In this document: piece by piece, positions 1-8,971 of the stretch
Numbering within the stretch: the first letter of the stretch is position 1
Layout: every line of letters starts with the position of its first letter
NCBI GenBank assembly: GCA_030027265.1
Contig: JASENG010000022.1
Span: 1 to 49,561, forward strand
DNA length: 49,561 bases
Direction of reading: 5' to 3'
From: Lysinibacillus fusiformis
Lineage (GTDB): Bacteria; Bacillota; Bacilli; Bacillales_A; Planococcaceae
The notes under the pieces: model-generated
Seen by the model: the letters and a program-made list of their open reading frames with translations, nothing else
The model's database searches: none
What the model was told of the DNA's origin: nothing
Program-made: the position numbers and the translations under genes

Positions 1-45
1 ATAAGTTAATTAGCCTTTATGACATTTGTCTTAAGTGGAGTCGTT

Positions 46-687
46 TTACGAGCTGCTCGTTGCGTTTTCAGAGGCAACTGTAAAACGTGCATTTTCATGA
101 TTTGGACTTTCAATCTCGTCTAAAACAGCTACTGCGTAATCTGCATAGCTGACATAGCTAATATGTTGGGAGTTTAATAAGAGATGGTCTTTACCTAAAA
201 TGTAATGGCCTGTTCGTGGTCCATCAGAATCGAACAAAGCAGAGGGACTTAAAAATGTCCATTTAATAGAGGAATTTTGTAAATCTACTAAGTTTTGCAG
301 CTGTTGGATGGCGATTTCTCTATATTCCTTAGGATAATCTGGAATGTCGATTAATCTTGTTTTCCCATCGATAAATAAACTTCCAGCCCCTCCAACAACA
401 AATAATTTCGTCCTGCTGCCTTCTAGAAGACTAATAAGGAATCGTCCAAATTTAATGTGCAGATGTTCTTCACCTGGCTGAGAACCAAAAGCATTAATGA
501 CAACATCAAACTGGTGTAAATCTTGACGGGTTAATTGAAATGCTTCTTTTTCAAGTATATTGACATGCTGATGACGAATTGCGCCTTTATTGCGTACGAT
601 AGCAGTGACGTTGTGGTGTCGCATTCTGGCCTCCATCAAAATTGTATAACCCGCTTTGCCAGATGCCCCAATAATCCCAATTTTCAT
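46..687 (-). CDS. NAD(P)-binding epimerase-like protein (atypical SDR, YwnB-like)
   Basis: The 213-residue product begins with a strand-turn-helix and the glycine motif GASGKAG (about residues 7-13), the dinucleotide-binding signature of atypical short-chain dehydrogenases such as NmrA/YwnB-type proteins. Its length fits that family. It lacks the Tyr-x-x-x-Lys catalytic pair in an obvious position, so it may be a redox sensor or flavin/NAD(P)H-binding reductase rather than a sugar epimerase. The ATG is preceded by AAAGGGG. It is transcribed alone toward the left window edge, downstream of and in the same direction as thrCB but behind that operon's terminator. The substrate cannot be read from sequence. 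Confidence 0.8.
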   Translation of the reverse strand: MKIGIIGASGKAGYTILMEARMRHHNVTAIVRNKGAIRHQHVNILEKEAFQLTRQDLHQFDVVINAFGSQPGEEHLHIKFGRFLISLLEGSRTKLFVVGGAGSLFIDGKTRLIDIPDYPKEYREIAIQQLQNLVDLQNSSIKWTFLSPSALFDSDGPRTGHYILGKDHLLLNSQHISYVSYADYAVAVLDEIESPNHENARFTVASENATSSS

Positions 688-791
688 TTTCGATTCCCCT
701 TTCTAAACATTAATAAAACATCCCCTAAATGTTTTATCCCCTGATGGAACTTAGTGAAACATCGGTTGGACATCAGATTCATCATTAAATG

Positions 792-836
792 AAAAAAAGA
801 TGCCCAATAGTTATATATATGCACTACTGGACATCT
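792..836 (-). terminator. Rho-independent terminator of thrC-thrB
   Basis: Read on the minus strand, a 13-bp stem with two mismatches (arms about 824-836 and 799-811) is followed by seven T (the A run at 792-798). It starts 12 bases past the thrB stop. Confidence 0.75.
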
Positions 837-848
837 ATATTAATCTTT

Positions 849-1766
849 TTAAGTAAGAACATCATTCAAAACTTCAGTAACGGATATGCCACGGTGATCA
901 GGTTTCGTCAGAAGGATTTCGTGAGCAGGGAATTGTTTTTTCATTTTAACAACAAACTGTTCACCAATGTCATTTGGAATGATTGAAATGACGGTTGGTC
1001 CAGCGCCGCTTAGTGCTGTTCCATAAGCGCCAGCATCTTTTGCTGCGCAATGTATCTCATCAAAATTGGGTATAAGTTTTGAGCGGAAAGGTTCATGAAA
1101 TAAATCCGATTCCATATAGCGGCCGATTCGCTCATAATCTTTTAACATCAGTGACGCAGCCAGCATATTCGCATTGGCACTTGCACGGACTGCATACCCA
1201 CGGTCAAACTGTTCTGGCAATACCTTTCGAGCCTTAGATGTTTTTAGCTCAATATTCGGAATAAATACAACAAAAGAAGCATCTAAATCCTTTATATGGA
1301 TGGTATCGACAACACCGTGTTCATCCATTTGGGAAATTGTTAAACCACCGAGTACAGAAGCAGTTGCATTGTCCGGATGTCCCTCAATTTGAGAAGAGAT
1401 ATTTAATTTGTCCTGCGTTGATAACTGTAAATTACAAACAAGGTTTGCCAATTCAATCGCAGCAACTATGGCTGCAGCGCTACTGCCTAAACCTCGTGCA
1501 TAGGGCAGCTCGCTTCGCATTTCGATTCGACAGGGAGGTAATTCCTTATTGAAGCGAGCGGCTGTTTCTTTTGCAATTGTGTAGATTAAGTGGTCTTCAA
1601 TTACGATGTCCTGTGGAAGATGATCAGTTACATGAATAATCTCCCATTGCTCTGCTATTGAAACAGTTAACTCTAGATATAGGTTTAAACTAAGTCCGAT
1701 GGAATCAAATCCAGGTCCTAAGTTAGCAGTGCTTCCAGGGACAGTGATTTGCCATTTTTTACTCAT
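849..1766 (-). CDS. thrB: Homoserine kinase
   Basis: This GHMP-family kinase phosphorylates L-homoserine with ATP, giving O-phosphohomoserine, the substrate of threonine synthase. The N-terminus has the family segment [13 protein letters not shown] (residues 10-22), and the ATP-binding GHMP loop GLGSSAAA is at 92-99. The C-terminal GAGPT segment is also present. The length of 305 residues is normal. The start ATG overlaps the thrC stop as ATGA, with GAGGG just upstream, so translation is probably coupled to thrC. Cytoplasmic. Confidence 0.96.
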   Translation of the reverse strand: MSKKWQITVPGSTANLGPGFDSIGLSLNLYLELTVSIAEQWEIIHVTDHLPQDIVIEDHLIYTIAKETAARFNKELPPCRIEMRSELPYARGLGSSAAAIVAAIELANLVCNLQLSTQDKLNISSQIEGHPDNATASVLGGLTISQMDEHGVVDTIHIKDLDASFVVFIPNIELKTSKARKVLPEQFDRGYAVRASANANMLAASLMLKDYERIGRYMESDLFHEPFRSKLIPNFDEIHCAAKDAGAYGTALSGAGPTVISIIPNDIGEQFVVKMKKQFPAHEILLTKPDHRGISVTEVLNDVLT

Positions 1767-2815
1767 AGAATTCCCTCAATATAATGACGAATATCGTTTT
1801 CATCGTTTTGAAGAGAGACTAAATCTACAGTTGAAACGTTCATAGCAGTATCTGGATCTTTTAAGCCATTACCAGTAAATACTGTGACAACACGGCTGCC
1901 TTTTACAATTCCCCCATTCTTAACAGACTTGATAACGCCTGCAAGAGAGGCAGCAGAACCGGGTTCAACAAAAATTCCTTCCGTACGTGCAATTAACTTG
2001 TATGCTTCCAGGATTTCATCATCTGTTACTAAATCAATAATACCGCCGGACTCGTCACGTGCAGCTTCAGCAAGCTTCCAGCTAGCAGGGTTTCCGATTC
2101 GAATGGCTGTAGCGACAGTTTCAGGGTTCGAAATTGGTTCTCCTTTTACAATGGCAGCAGCACCTTCAGCTTCAAAGCCGTACATTTTTGGCAAGCCAGT
2201 ATTTTTTGCTGCATTATATTCTTTAAAGCCTTTCCAGTATGCCGTGATGTTACCGGCGTTTCCAACAGGAATACATAAATAATCCGGAGCCTGTCCTAGA
2301 CTATCCACGATTTCAAATGCTGCAGTTTTTTGGCCTTCGATGCGATATGGATTGACTGAGTTCACTAATTTTACAGGTGTTGTTTCACTAACCTTGCGAA
2401 CAATTGATAGGGCATCATCAAAGTTGCCATCGATTTCGATAATTTTTGCTCCGTACATACATGCTTGCGCTAATTTACCAAGAGCAACTTTTCCTTTTGG
2501 AATAACTACGATCGATTGGATTCCCGCACGGGCAGCATAAGCGGAGGCAGCTGCCGAAGTATTGCCGGTCGATGCACAAATAACACATTTTGCTCCATCT
2601 TCAATAGCTTTAGCAACAGCAAACACCATCCCGCGATCTTTAAAAGATCCTGTAGGGTTTGCCCCTTCAACTTTTCCGTATAATTCAATCCCTAATTCTT
2701 TCGAAAGATTTACTAAATGAATAAGGGGAGTGTTTCCCTCGTTTAAAGTAAGGGTAGGTGTATTTTCATTGACTGGTAAAAATTCTTTATATTCTTCAAT
2801 TAGACCTTTCCACAT
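1763..2815 (-). CDS. thrC: Threonine synthase
   Basis: This PLP enzyme converts O-phosphohomoserine to L-threonine, the last step of threonine synthesis. The PLP lysine is in GSFKDRG (K59), and the fold-type II glycine/serine loop is ASTGNTSAA. At 350 residues it matches the short Bacillus-type ThrC. The start has AAGGAG about ten bases upstream. It is the first gene of thrC-thrB. Homoserine dehydrogenase (hom), which heads the B. subtilis hom-thrC-thrB operon, is not adjacent, because the upstream neighbour is the divergent transporter. No T-box or other leader was recognised in the 197-base divergent gap. Confidence 0.96.
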   Translation of the reverse strand: MWKGLIEEYKEFLPVNENTPTLTLNEGNTPLIHLVNLSKELGIELYGKVEGANPTGSFKDRGMVFAVAKAIEDGAKCVICASTGNTSAAASAYAARAGIQSIVVIPKGKVALGKLAQACMYGAKIIEIDGNFDDALSIVRKVSETTPVKLVNSVNPYRIEGQKTAAFEIVDSLGQAPDYLCIPVGNAGNITAYWKGFKEYNAAKNTGLPKMYGFEAEGAAAIVKGEPISNPETVATAIRIGNPASWKLAEAARDESGGIIDLVTDDEILEAYKLIARTEGIFVEPGSAASLAGVIKSVKNGGIVKGSRVVTVFTGNGLKDPDTAMNVSTVDLVSLQNDENDIRHYIEGIL

Positions 2816-3012
2816 AACAGATTAGCTCCTTTTGTTCACGCTGAATGAACAGTTGTTTGTATATAAGAGACATTTTACTTAAGTCTGAGGCATTTTTCAA
2901 TAGCATTTACCAAATTAGCAGAATACACATATAATTTTTAGCTTGTCACATAATTGAAATAAATGTATGGTAAAGATATGTAAATTCAAGTGTAAAGACA
3001 GGTGGAAGCTAA

Positions 3013-4242
3013 ATGAGTAAAAATAAAGATACTGCACCGGTTTCTCGGAATAAGCTATTAAGGGTTGCGGGTGTCGGTTGGATGTTTGATGCAATGGATG
3101 TGGGGATATTATCCTTTGTCATTGCAGCATTAGCAGTAGATTGGAATTTAACCTCTTCACAAATGGGGTGGATTGGCAGCATCAACTCCATTGGTATGGC
3201 AATAGGCGCTTTTGTATTCGGGGTATTTGCAGATAAAGTGGGACGTAAACAAATTTTTATGTGGACGTTAATCATCTTTTCGGTTGCCAGTGGCCTCTCT
3301 GCAATAACAACGACTTTTGCAGCGTTTCTGATTTTAAGGCTTTTTGTTGGAATGGGCCTTGGCGGTGAACTGCCAGTAGCCTCAACATTAGTATCAGAAA
3401 GTGTTGAAGCAAAAGAACGTGGAAGAGTTGTTGTTCTATTGGAAAGCTTTTGGGCAGGAGGCTGGTTGATCGCAGCGGTTATCTCCTACTTTGTTATTCC
3501 GGCAGAGTTTTGGCCAATTGAAGGCTGGCGTGTGGCTTTAATCTTAACAGCCCTTCCAGCGCTATATGCAGTCTATATTAGAATGCATTTACCGGACTCT
3601 CCCCAGTTTACGGCAAAACCAGAGGCAAAAAATCGCTCCATCATGCAAAATATAGCGGGGGTTTGGCAGAAAAAATATTCCCGGTCAACGCTTATGCTAT
3701 GGATTTTATGGTTCACGGTCGTATTTTCTTATTATGGCATGTTTCTATGGCTGCCGAGTGTAATGGTCGGTAAAGGTTTCGATCTAATCTCTAGTTTCAA
3801 ATATGTGCTAATTATGACATTGGCACAGCTGCCAGGCTACTTTACAGCTGCTTGGTTCATTGAGAAGTTGGGAAGGAAATTTGTCCTGATTACTTATTTA
3901 ATCGGTACTGCAGCAAGTGCATTTGTGTTTGGTAATGCAGAATCTATCGCTGTTCTGCTAACTTCGGGCATTTTATTATCTTTCTTTAACTTAGGTGCAT
4001 GGGGTGCGCTTTATGCCTATACACCAGAACAATACCCAACGGTAATCAGGGGAACGGGTGCTGGAATGGCCGCGGCAGTTGGTCGAATCGGAGGGATTTT
4101 TGGTCCATTGCTGGTCGGGTATTTGCTAAATGGAGGCTACGAGATTGGATTCATTTTTGCGATTTTCTGTGTATCTATATTAATCGGAGCTGCAGCAGTA
4201 TTATTTTTAGGAAGAGAAACAAAGCAAACAGAATTGGAATAA
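3013..4242 (+). CDS. niaP: MFS transporter, probable niacin transporter NiaP
   Basis: A 409-residue, about 12-helix major facilitator protein. The N-terminal DAMDVG segment, the loop 2-3 motif GVFADKVGRK (70-79) and the C-terminal ending ETKQTELE look very close to my memory of B. subtilis NiaP (YceI), a nicotinate/nicotinamide importer. The start has AGGTGG upstream. It is monocistronic, with a terminator right after the stop. I did not identify a NiaR operator. If not niacin, the substrate would be another small aromatic acid, as in the sister AAHS families. Confidence 0.8.
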   Translation: MSKNKDTAPVSRNKLLRVAGVGWMFDAMDVGILSFVIAALAVDWNLTSSQMGWIGSINSIGMAIGAFVFGVFADKVGRKQIFMWTLIIFSVASGLSAITTTFAAFLILRLFVGMGLGGELPVASTLVSESVEAKERGRVVVLLESFWAGGWLIAAVISYFVIPAEFWPIEGWRVALILTALPALYAVYIRMHLPDSPQFTAKPEAKNRSIMQNIAGVWQKKYSRSTLMLWILWFTVVFSYYGMFLWLPSVMVGKGFDLISSFKYVLIMTLAQLPGYFTAAWFIEKLGRKFVLITYLIGTAASAFVFGNAESIAVLLTSGILLSFFNLGAWGALYAYTPEQYPTVIRGTGAGMAAAVGRIGGIFGPLLVGYLLNGGYEIGFIFAIFCVSILIGAAAVLFLGRETKQTELE

Positions 4243-4257
4243 AGAGCAATTTGCGAG

Positions 4258-4288
4258 CTGATCCAAGTAAAACCTGGATCAGTTTTTT
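4258..4288 (+). terminator. Rho-independent terminator of niaP
   Basis: Stem CTGATCCA/TGGATCAG around a short loop, followed by six T. Confidence 0.85.
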
Positions 4289-4428
4289 GATAGAAAAAAA
4301 TAAATTATTCTTCGCTATTACATACTTTTAATTAGCTCCCTAGTTTTGACAAATTTTCGACTTTTTCAGTTTAGTGCGTTAAAGTTTTTTCTGAAAAATC
4401 ATTGTATTCAATTTATATTAATGTTAAT

Positions 4429-4478
4429 ATCAATTATCAAAATACTATATGTATATTAACTATATAGTAATAATTGAT
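4429..4478. promoter_or_regulatory. Nested 50-bp AT-rich palindrome before the RpiR gene
   Basis: The outer arms ATCAATTAT (4429-4437) and ATAATTGAT (4470-4478) match perfectly. Inside them, TACTATAT (4443-4450) and ATATAGTA (4462-4469) also match perfectly. The element ends about nine bases before the ribosome binding site of the RpiR-type regulator. This is the expected position for an autoregulatory operator, or for an mRNA hairpin affecting translation. Function is inferred from position and symmetry only. Confidence 0.55.
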
Positions 4479-4500
4479 AATGGAAGTGGGGGAGCTAAAA

Positions 4501-5355
4501 ATGAGCTTTTGTGAACAGATTAAAAAGCGTTTTATTCGTCTATCTAGAGGTCAGCGTAAAGTAGCTCAGTTTATCATTGATAACCCAAATGTTATAGCTA
4601 CTCATATAGCTTCTGACGTGGGAAAGTTAATAGGGGTCAGTGAATCAACAGTTATACGATTCTGTTACGCAATGGAGTTATCGGGTTTTTCAGAGCTGCA
4701 GGAGAGAATTAGAGCAGATTTAAAGGGAGATGAAAACAAAGTTGAACAACCTCATCCGCTTATCAACAGGAAGAATGTAAATCTTCTAAATGAAGTGATG
4801 AATCGAGATGTGGCAAGTATTCTAAATACGATTAATATCATCAACGAAGAACAATTCGAGCATGCCATTAAATTGCTGCACGAATCAAAGTTCTTGTACG
4901 TACTTGGGTTGAGGCAATCTTTTCCTTCTGCAAATTTCTTGACGTGTACATTGAGTAGTTACCGTAAACACGTAAAGCAAATCCAATCCGATGCTGAACA
5001 TATAGTTTCGCAAATTAGTCATATGGAAGAAAATTCGTTATTATTTGTCATTGCACTTGATGGCCGAATGGATGATGCCTTAACAATTACGAAATTAGCG
5101 AAAAGCAAAAACGTAAAGGTAATCGCGATTACGCACTCAAGCATTTCATCAATAAGAGACTACGCAGATGTTCTATTTACTGTGGGAACACTAAAGACGG
5201 CATCAGCCGAAACAATCACGGCGGCGCATTCACTAATCCACGCATTGGTTGAAGGGATGGTAGCTCAAAATAAAAAGCATTATACCAATTTCCAAAAAGA
5301 CCATGCACAAATCGAAAGTGATTATTTATACTTAGAAAAAGCACTCTATATATAA
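4501..5355 (+). CDS. MurR/RpiR-family transcriptional regulator
   Basis: A 284-residue regulator with an N-terminal RpiR helix-turn-helix (about residues 1-75, with GVSESTVIRFC as the recognition region) and a C-terminal SIS sugar-phosphate-binding domain (about 120-260). Family members usually sense phosphosugars or amino sugars. The ATG at 4501 is chosen because GGGGGAG lies directly before it; an ATG 27 bases upstream lacks a ribosome binding site. It stands alone between two terminators, with no sugar operon beside it, so its targets are elsewhere or only itself. A large palindrome precedes it. Confidence 0.88.
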   Translation: MSFCEQIKKRFIRLSRGQRKVAQFIIDNPNVIATHIASDVGKLIGVSESTVIRFCYAMELSGFSELQERIRADLKGDENKVEQPHPLINRKNVNLLNEVMNRDVASILNTINIINEEQFEHAIKLLHESKFLYVLGLRQSFPSANFLTCTLSSYRKHVKQIQSDAEHIVSQISHMEENSLLFVIALDGRMDDALTITKLAKSKNVKVIAITHSSISSIRDYADVLFTVGTLKTASAETITAAHSLIHALVEGMVAQNKKHYTNFQKDHAQIESDYLYLEKALYI

Positions 5356-5375
5356 TAAGCATAATATTTTCGAGA

Positions 5376-5417
5376 GCGTATTCGTAAATTGCGGGGGCAT
5401 TTACGAATGCGCTTTTT
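5376..5417 (+). terminator. Rho-independent terminator of the RpiR gene
   Basis: A 13-bp stem (5376-5388 with 5400-5412, one G-T wobble) is followed by five T. Confidence 0.88.
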
Positions 5418-5759
5418 CTTAGAAAAGTGGAGTGGGGTCGTCAAGCCGTGAAAGAAACTGGAGGGGCCGGCTGAAAGGATGTTCTTTGTCCTTGCAGACA
5501 GCATCGAAGTTGTCGAGGGGCTAGCGTTCGGAACTGGACAAGAAAAGAGGGGCAATCAACAGGCGCTGTAATCGCGTGCACAAAGGCAGGTTATTTGGAC
5601 TAAGTTGATAAATCTCGTTCAGATTCGACGATTACCGGCGACGCCAAAAGCCGTGTTTGACAAATAGGAATGAGTGAAGTTCCTTTTTCCATTCATGACA
5701 TGGTATGATAAAATAAATTCGAAATAATTGAACTAAACATCAATAGGAGGCCTCATTTT
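5418..5759. repeat. GC-rich intergenic segment, probable dispersed repeat
   Basis: Between about 5440 and 5660 the composition shifts to clearly higher G+C than the AT-rich flanks, with no gene that has a start and ribosome binding site. The minus-strand translation contains SCPVPNASPSTTSMLSA, which resembles spurious ORF products commonly seen in Bacillales genomes where a dispersed intergenic repeat is translated. Assignment as a repeat is from memory of such elements. The last 60 bases return to AT-rich sequence and should hold the ppaC promoter. Confidence 0.4.
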
Positions 5760-6683
5760 ATGAGCAAAGTATTAGTTTTCGGACACAAAAATCCAGATAC
5801 AGACACAATCACATCTGCAATTACTTATGCATATTTAAAACAACAATTAGGTGTTGAGGCAGAAGCGGTTAGATTAGGGGAAGTAAATAACGAAACACAA
5901 TATGCTTTAGAAAAATTCAATTTTGAAGCACCTCGTCTAATTAGTAATGTAGCGGGAGAAGCTGGCGAAGTGATTTTGGTTGACCATAACGAGCGTCAAC
6001 AATCTGCAGACGGTATCGAAGAAGTAAAGGTGACAGAAGTTATTGACCACCACCGTATTGCAAACTTCGAAACTTCAGATCCGCTTTATTATCGTGCGGA
6101 ACCAGTAGGATGTACTGCAACAATTTTAAATAAAATCTTCAAAGAAAATAATGTAGAAGTACCCTCAAATATTGCAGGTCTAATGCTTTCTGCAATTGTT
6201 TCGGATACTTTATTATTCAAATCACCAACTTGTACGGATCAAGATGTTCAAGCAGGGAAAGAACTTGCAGAAATCGCAGGCGTGAATTTAGAAGAATACG
6301 GTTTAGCTATGTTAAAAGCAGGTGCTGACCTTTCAGATAAATCATTAGAAGATTTACTTTCACTAGATGCAAAAGAATTTACTTTCGGTGAAGTAAAATC
6401 AGTTGTAGCACAAGTGAATGCGGTAGATGTGAATGATGTTTTAAACCGTAAAGATGAGCTGGTAAGCTTGTTAAATAAAAATGTTGAAGAAAACGGATTA
6501 AACCTATTCTTCTTCGTAGTAACAGACATCTTAAATAACGATTCAACTGCTGTAGTAGTTGGTAGTGCAGCAGAAGCGGCTGCACGAAGCTTTGGGAAAG
6601 AATTGGCAAACGATTTAGTGGAATTACCTGGTGTTGTATCCCGCAAAAAACAAATCGTTCCAGTATTAACTGAAGGACTATAG
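5760..6683 (+). CDS. ppaC: Manganese-dependent inorganic pyrophosphatase (family II)
   Basis: Hydrolyses pyrophosphate to two phosphates, pulling biosynthetic reactions forward in the cytoplasm. This DHH-family protein keeps the metal ligands in register: H9, D13 and D15 in GHKNPDTD, D75 in VDHNERQ, H97/H98 in IDHHRI, and D149 in [11 protein letters not shown]. The C-terminal DHHA2 domain carries SRKKQ near the end. The length of 307 residues is standard. AGGAGG stands nine bases before the ATG. Monocistronic. Confidence 0.97.
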   Translation: MSKVLVFGHKNPDTDTITSAITYAYLKQQLGVEAEAVRLGEVNNETQYALEKFNFEAPRLISNVAGEAGEVILVDHNERQQSADGIEEVKVTEVIDHHRIANFETSDPLYYRAEPVGCTATILNKIFKENNVEVPSNIAGLMLSAIVSDTLLFKSPTCTDQDVQAGKELAEIAGVNLEEYGLAMLKAGADLSDKSLEDLLSLDAKEFTFGEVKSVVAQVNAVDVNDVLNRKDELVSLLNKNVEENGLNLFFFVVTDILNNDSTAVVVGSAAEAAARSFGKELANDLVELPGVVSRKKQIVPVLTEGL

Positions 6684-6751
6684 GCAGTAAGGGGGACCCC
6701 GTATGTTTTCATCGGGATCTCTTTTGGATTTGCAATACGTAAGAAGAAACA

Positions 6752-6780
6752 AGCATGGCGAATTTCGCCATGCTTTTATA
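6752..6780 (+). terminator. Rho-independent terminator after ppaC
   Basis: Perfect stem AGCATGGCG/CGCCATGCT with loop AATTT, then a T-rich tail. It lies about 70 bases after the stop. A weaker hairpin (about 6694-6720) comes before it. Confidence 0.8.
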
Positions 6781-7113
6781 TTTTGTTCCATAAAAATCAG
6801 GCCTGATAGTAAGCGTGATTAGAGTAAAGTATTCTTTAGACGGAGAATTTCCGTCTAATGTGTATAAGGGAGACTTAAGAAGCAATATAAGCGGAGATTT
6901 TCCGGTTAACTACTCTAAATAAGCTCGAAATTAGAGGTTTTTGAGCAAATAAGCGGAAAAACTCCTTTTATTTTAAGCAAATCATAAGGATTATTGAATA
7001 TAAAAGTAAATTTTTCCCTTATTCTTCAAATACCCTGACATCAACCTTCAGTCAATAAAATAAGGGTAGAAATTCAATGAGATTTCAACCTATACCAATT
7101 GTGCACCCTTTAA
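6781..7113. repeat. Gene-free stretch with three short AGCGGA-type hairpin repeats
   Basis: No supported gene. Three related short units are visible: AGACGGAGAATTTCCGTCT at 6838-6856 (perfect 7-bp arms), ATAAGCGGAGATTTTCCGG near 6888, and AAATAAGCGGAAAAACTCC near 6946. They look like copies of a short intergenic repeat common in related Bacillales genomes. The rest is AT-rich sequence in which I see nothing. Confidence 0.45.
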
Positions 7114-7152
7114 AGAGAGACCTTCCAAATGCTACCGGGTCTCTCTTTTTTT
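7114..7152 (+). terminator. Terminator hairpin with no gene directly before it
   Basis: Stem AGAGAGACC (7114-7122) with GGTCTCTCT (7138-7146), then seven T. The nearest plus-strand gene, ppaC, ends 430 bases upstream and has its own terminator. This one may end an unannotated small RNA, or act on the minus strand for the oxidoreductase that ends at 7354, although the minus-strand T run is only three bases. Confidence 0.6.
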
Positions 7153-7353
7153 GAACTGAGCTGAGCGATCGGTCGAATAAAGGGTCTAAAAAGACTAAGC
7201 TGAATGCAAGAACTGGTAAACAGTAGAATATCCTGAAATTACGAGGTTATTATACTTAAACCACCCATGACTCCATCTACAACACAAGTTCAAACCAAAT
7301 CCTTGCTAAACCCAGTATATCGAAACACCAGCCCCAAACACATCTCCAACAAT

Positions 7354-8733
7354 CTATTTCTTCATTTTCAACGGATAAACAGCAGGGCCTTCAATGACAT
7401 TGCCGTTTTTGTCATAACGGGAGCCATGGCATGGACAATCCCATGTTTCATCCCCATCGTTCCATCTCGTTTTACAGCCTAGATGTGTACATTTAGGAGC
7501 TTCCATTCGAGTCAGGTATCCTTCAGCTAAATTGGCAGTAACAAACCCGATGGTACTCAATCCTTTTAAGAAATTCTTGCCGAACTGATCGCGCGTAGGA
7601 CTGAAAAGATGGGCGGCTTGATGGTCTTCATTTGTCGTTAAACTTGAAAGTATCTCTCCTGCAACAAGTGAACTGGACAGCCCCCATTTACGATAGCCCG
7701 TTGCTATATATAGGTCGGGCGTGTCCTCTGAAATTTGTCCGATATATGGAACTAAATCAGGAGTGTTAGGATCTTGTGCACTCCAAAGGAAAGGAGGCTC
7801 GGGTACATTAAACGTTGTCTGCATTTCATCCTTTAACGTTTCATAATAGGTTTGGGTATTTTCAACTTCTCCGGCGATATGGCTACTTCCGCCATAGATA
7901 AAATAAGGAGTATCCCCGATTAAAGCAGTACGAATCGTACGGGATGAACTTTCGACTGATAAGTAATGCCCTTTTAGTAGATTATCCGCCTGTGAAGCGA
8001 GTAAATAAGAACGATCAATCGATAGTTTAGTCGTGATTAAGCCCTTAATGGATTCGATTGGGTAATGCGTACATAACACTAATTTCTTAAAAGTGACTTT
8101 TGAATCGTTTTCCGTTAACACAAATTTTTCATCGATTTCAACCTTCGTTACACGGCTATTTGTATATACTGCGGCACCTTCTTTTAGAGCGAGGTTTAAA
8201 AAATGGGTCGCAAATTTTGTAGGATGAATCTGGGCTGTATTTTCCATTTTTAATGCTAAGGTTACATCAAAAGGCAGCTCTGTTTCGGTTGTTTCAACCC
8301 CAGGTATGTTCAGTTCTTTGTAGGCGTATAATTCTTTTTCGATGGTTTGTTTGCCGGGAACTGTGGTTGCATATAAATAGGAATCCACTCTTTCAAATGA
8401 ATCATCTGAAGCTACTTTCAATGCAGATTCAATCGCATTTTTGTTCGTTTGGTAATAGGTATATACGTCTTCGGTAGAAAAGAATTTTAAAAGCTTAGAA
8501 TAGATTACACCGTGCTGGGGTGTTAGTTTTCCTGTGGAATGCCCGGTTGTACCGATTGCGGGCGCAGATTTTGCTTCAAGTAAAACAACATTTACACCCT
8601 TTTTGGCGAGTAGATAAGCGGTATAAATTCCTGATAATCCGCCCCCGACTATACATACATCACAATCAACAGAAGTGGATAAAGTATCCGATGAAATAGT
8701 TTCCGCGTTTTGTAGCCATAAAGAATTTTGCAT
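7354..8733 (-). CDS. FAD-dependent oxidoreductase with C-terminal Rieske domain (YhfW-like)
   Basis: The 459-residue protein starts with a DAO-type FAD-binding domain, with VGGGLSG at residues 29-35. It ends with a Rieske [2Fe-2S] domain: C415-x-H417 in KCTHLGC and C433-x-x-H436 in CPCHGSRY. The same fusion occurs in B. subtilis YhfW, where the physiological substrate is unknown to me. Electrons presumably pass between flavin and cluster. The ATG has GGAGG upstream. It is monocistronic and divergent from the DsbA-like gene; the 235-base gap between them should hold both promoters. Confidence 0.9.
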   Translation of the reverse strand: MQNSLWLQNAETISSDTLSTSVDCDVCIVGGGLSGIYTAYLLAKKGVNVVLLEAKSAPAIGTTGHSTGKLTPQHGVIYSKLLKFFSTEDVYTYYQTNKNAIESALKVASDDSFERVDSYLYATTVPGKQTIEKELYAYKELNIPGVETTETELPFDVTLALKMENTAQIHPTKFATHFLNLALKEGAAVYTNSRVTKVEIDEKFVLTENDSKVTFKKLVLCTHYPIESIKGLITTKLSIDRSYLLASQADNLLKGHYLSVESSSRTIRTALIGDTPYFIYGGSSHIAGEVENTQTYYETLKDEMQTTFNVPEPPFLWSAQDPNTPDLVPYIGQISEDTPDLYIATGYRKWGLSSSLVAGEILSSLTTNEDHQAAHLFSPTRDQFGKNFLKGLSTIGFVTANLAEGYLTRMEAPKCTHLGCKTRWNDGDETWDCPCHGSRYDKNGNVIEGPAVYPLKMKK

Positions 8734-8971
8734 AGTATCCTCCAGTTTTTCTTAAAGTAGCGAATCCAAATTCAAAACAACTAAGTGAATATAATAAAGC
8801 ATTCAATTTGTTGGAGTTTGGTGCTCTATCTTTACCTCACATATTTTGTTAAGTAATATTTATACTTCTAAAAAAAGTATTGGAAAAAAAGGCAAAGTAT
8901 ATTCAAATGAGCAGTTTTATTGAGGGGAAAATATTTCACCCGTACAATGAAGGAAAGAGGAGGCGTATATG

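Noticed and set aside
789..986. 65-codon plus-strand frame opposite thrB
   Set aside because: Starts inside the thrCB terminator, no ribosome site, antisense to a clear gene.
3009..3275. 88-codon minus-strand frame opposite niaP
   Set aside because: Antisense shadow of the transporter, no ribosome site.
5346..5555. 69-codon minus-strand frame over the RpiR terminator
   Set aside because: It runs through a terminator hairpin and a probable repeat; no ribosome site.
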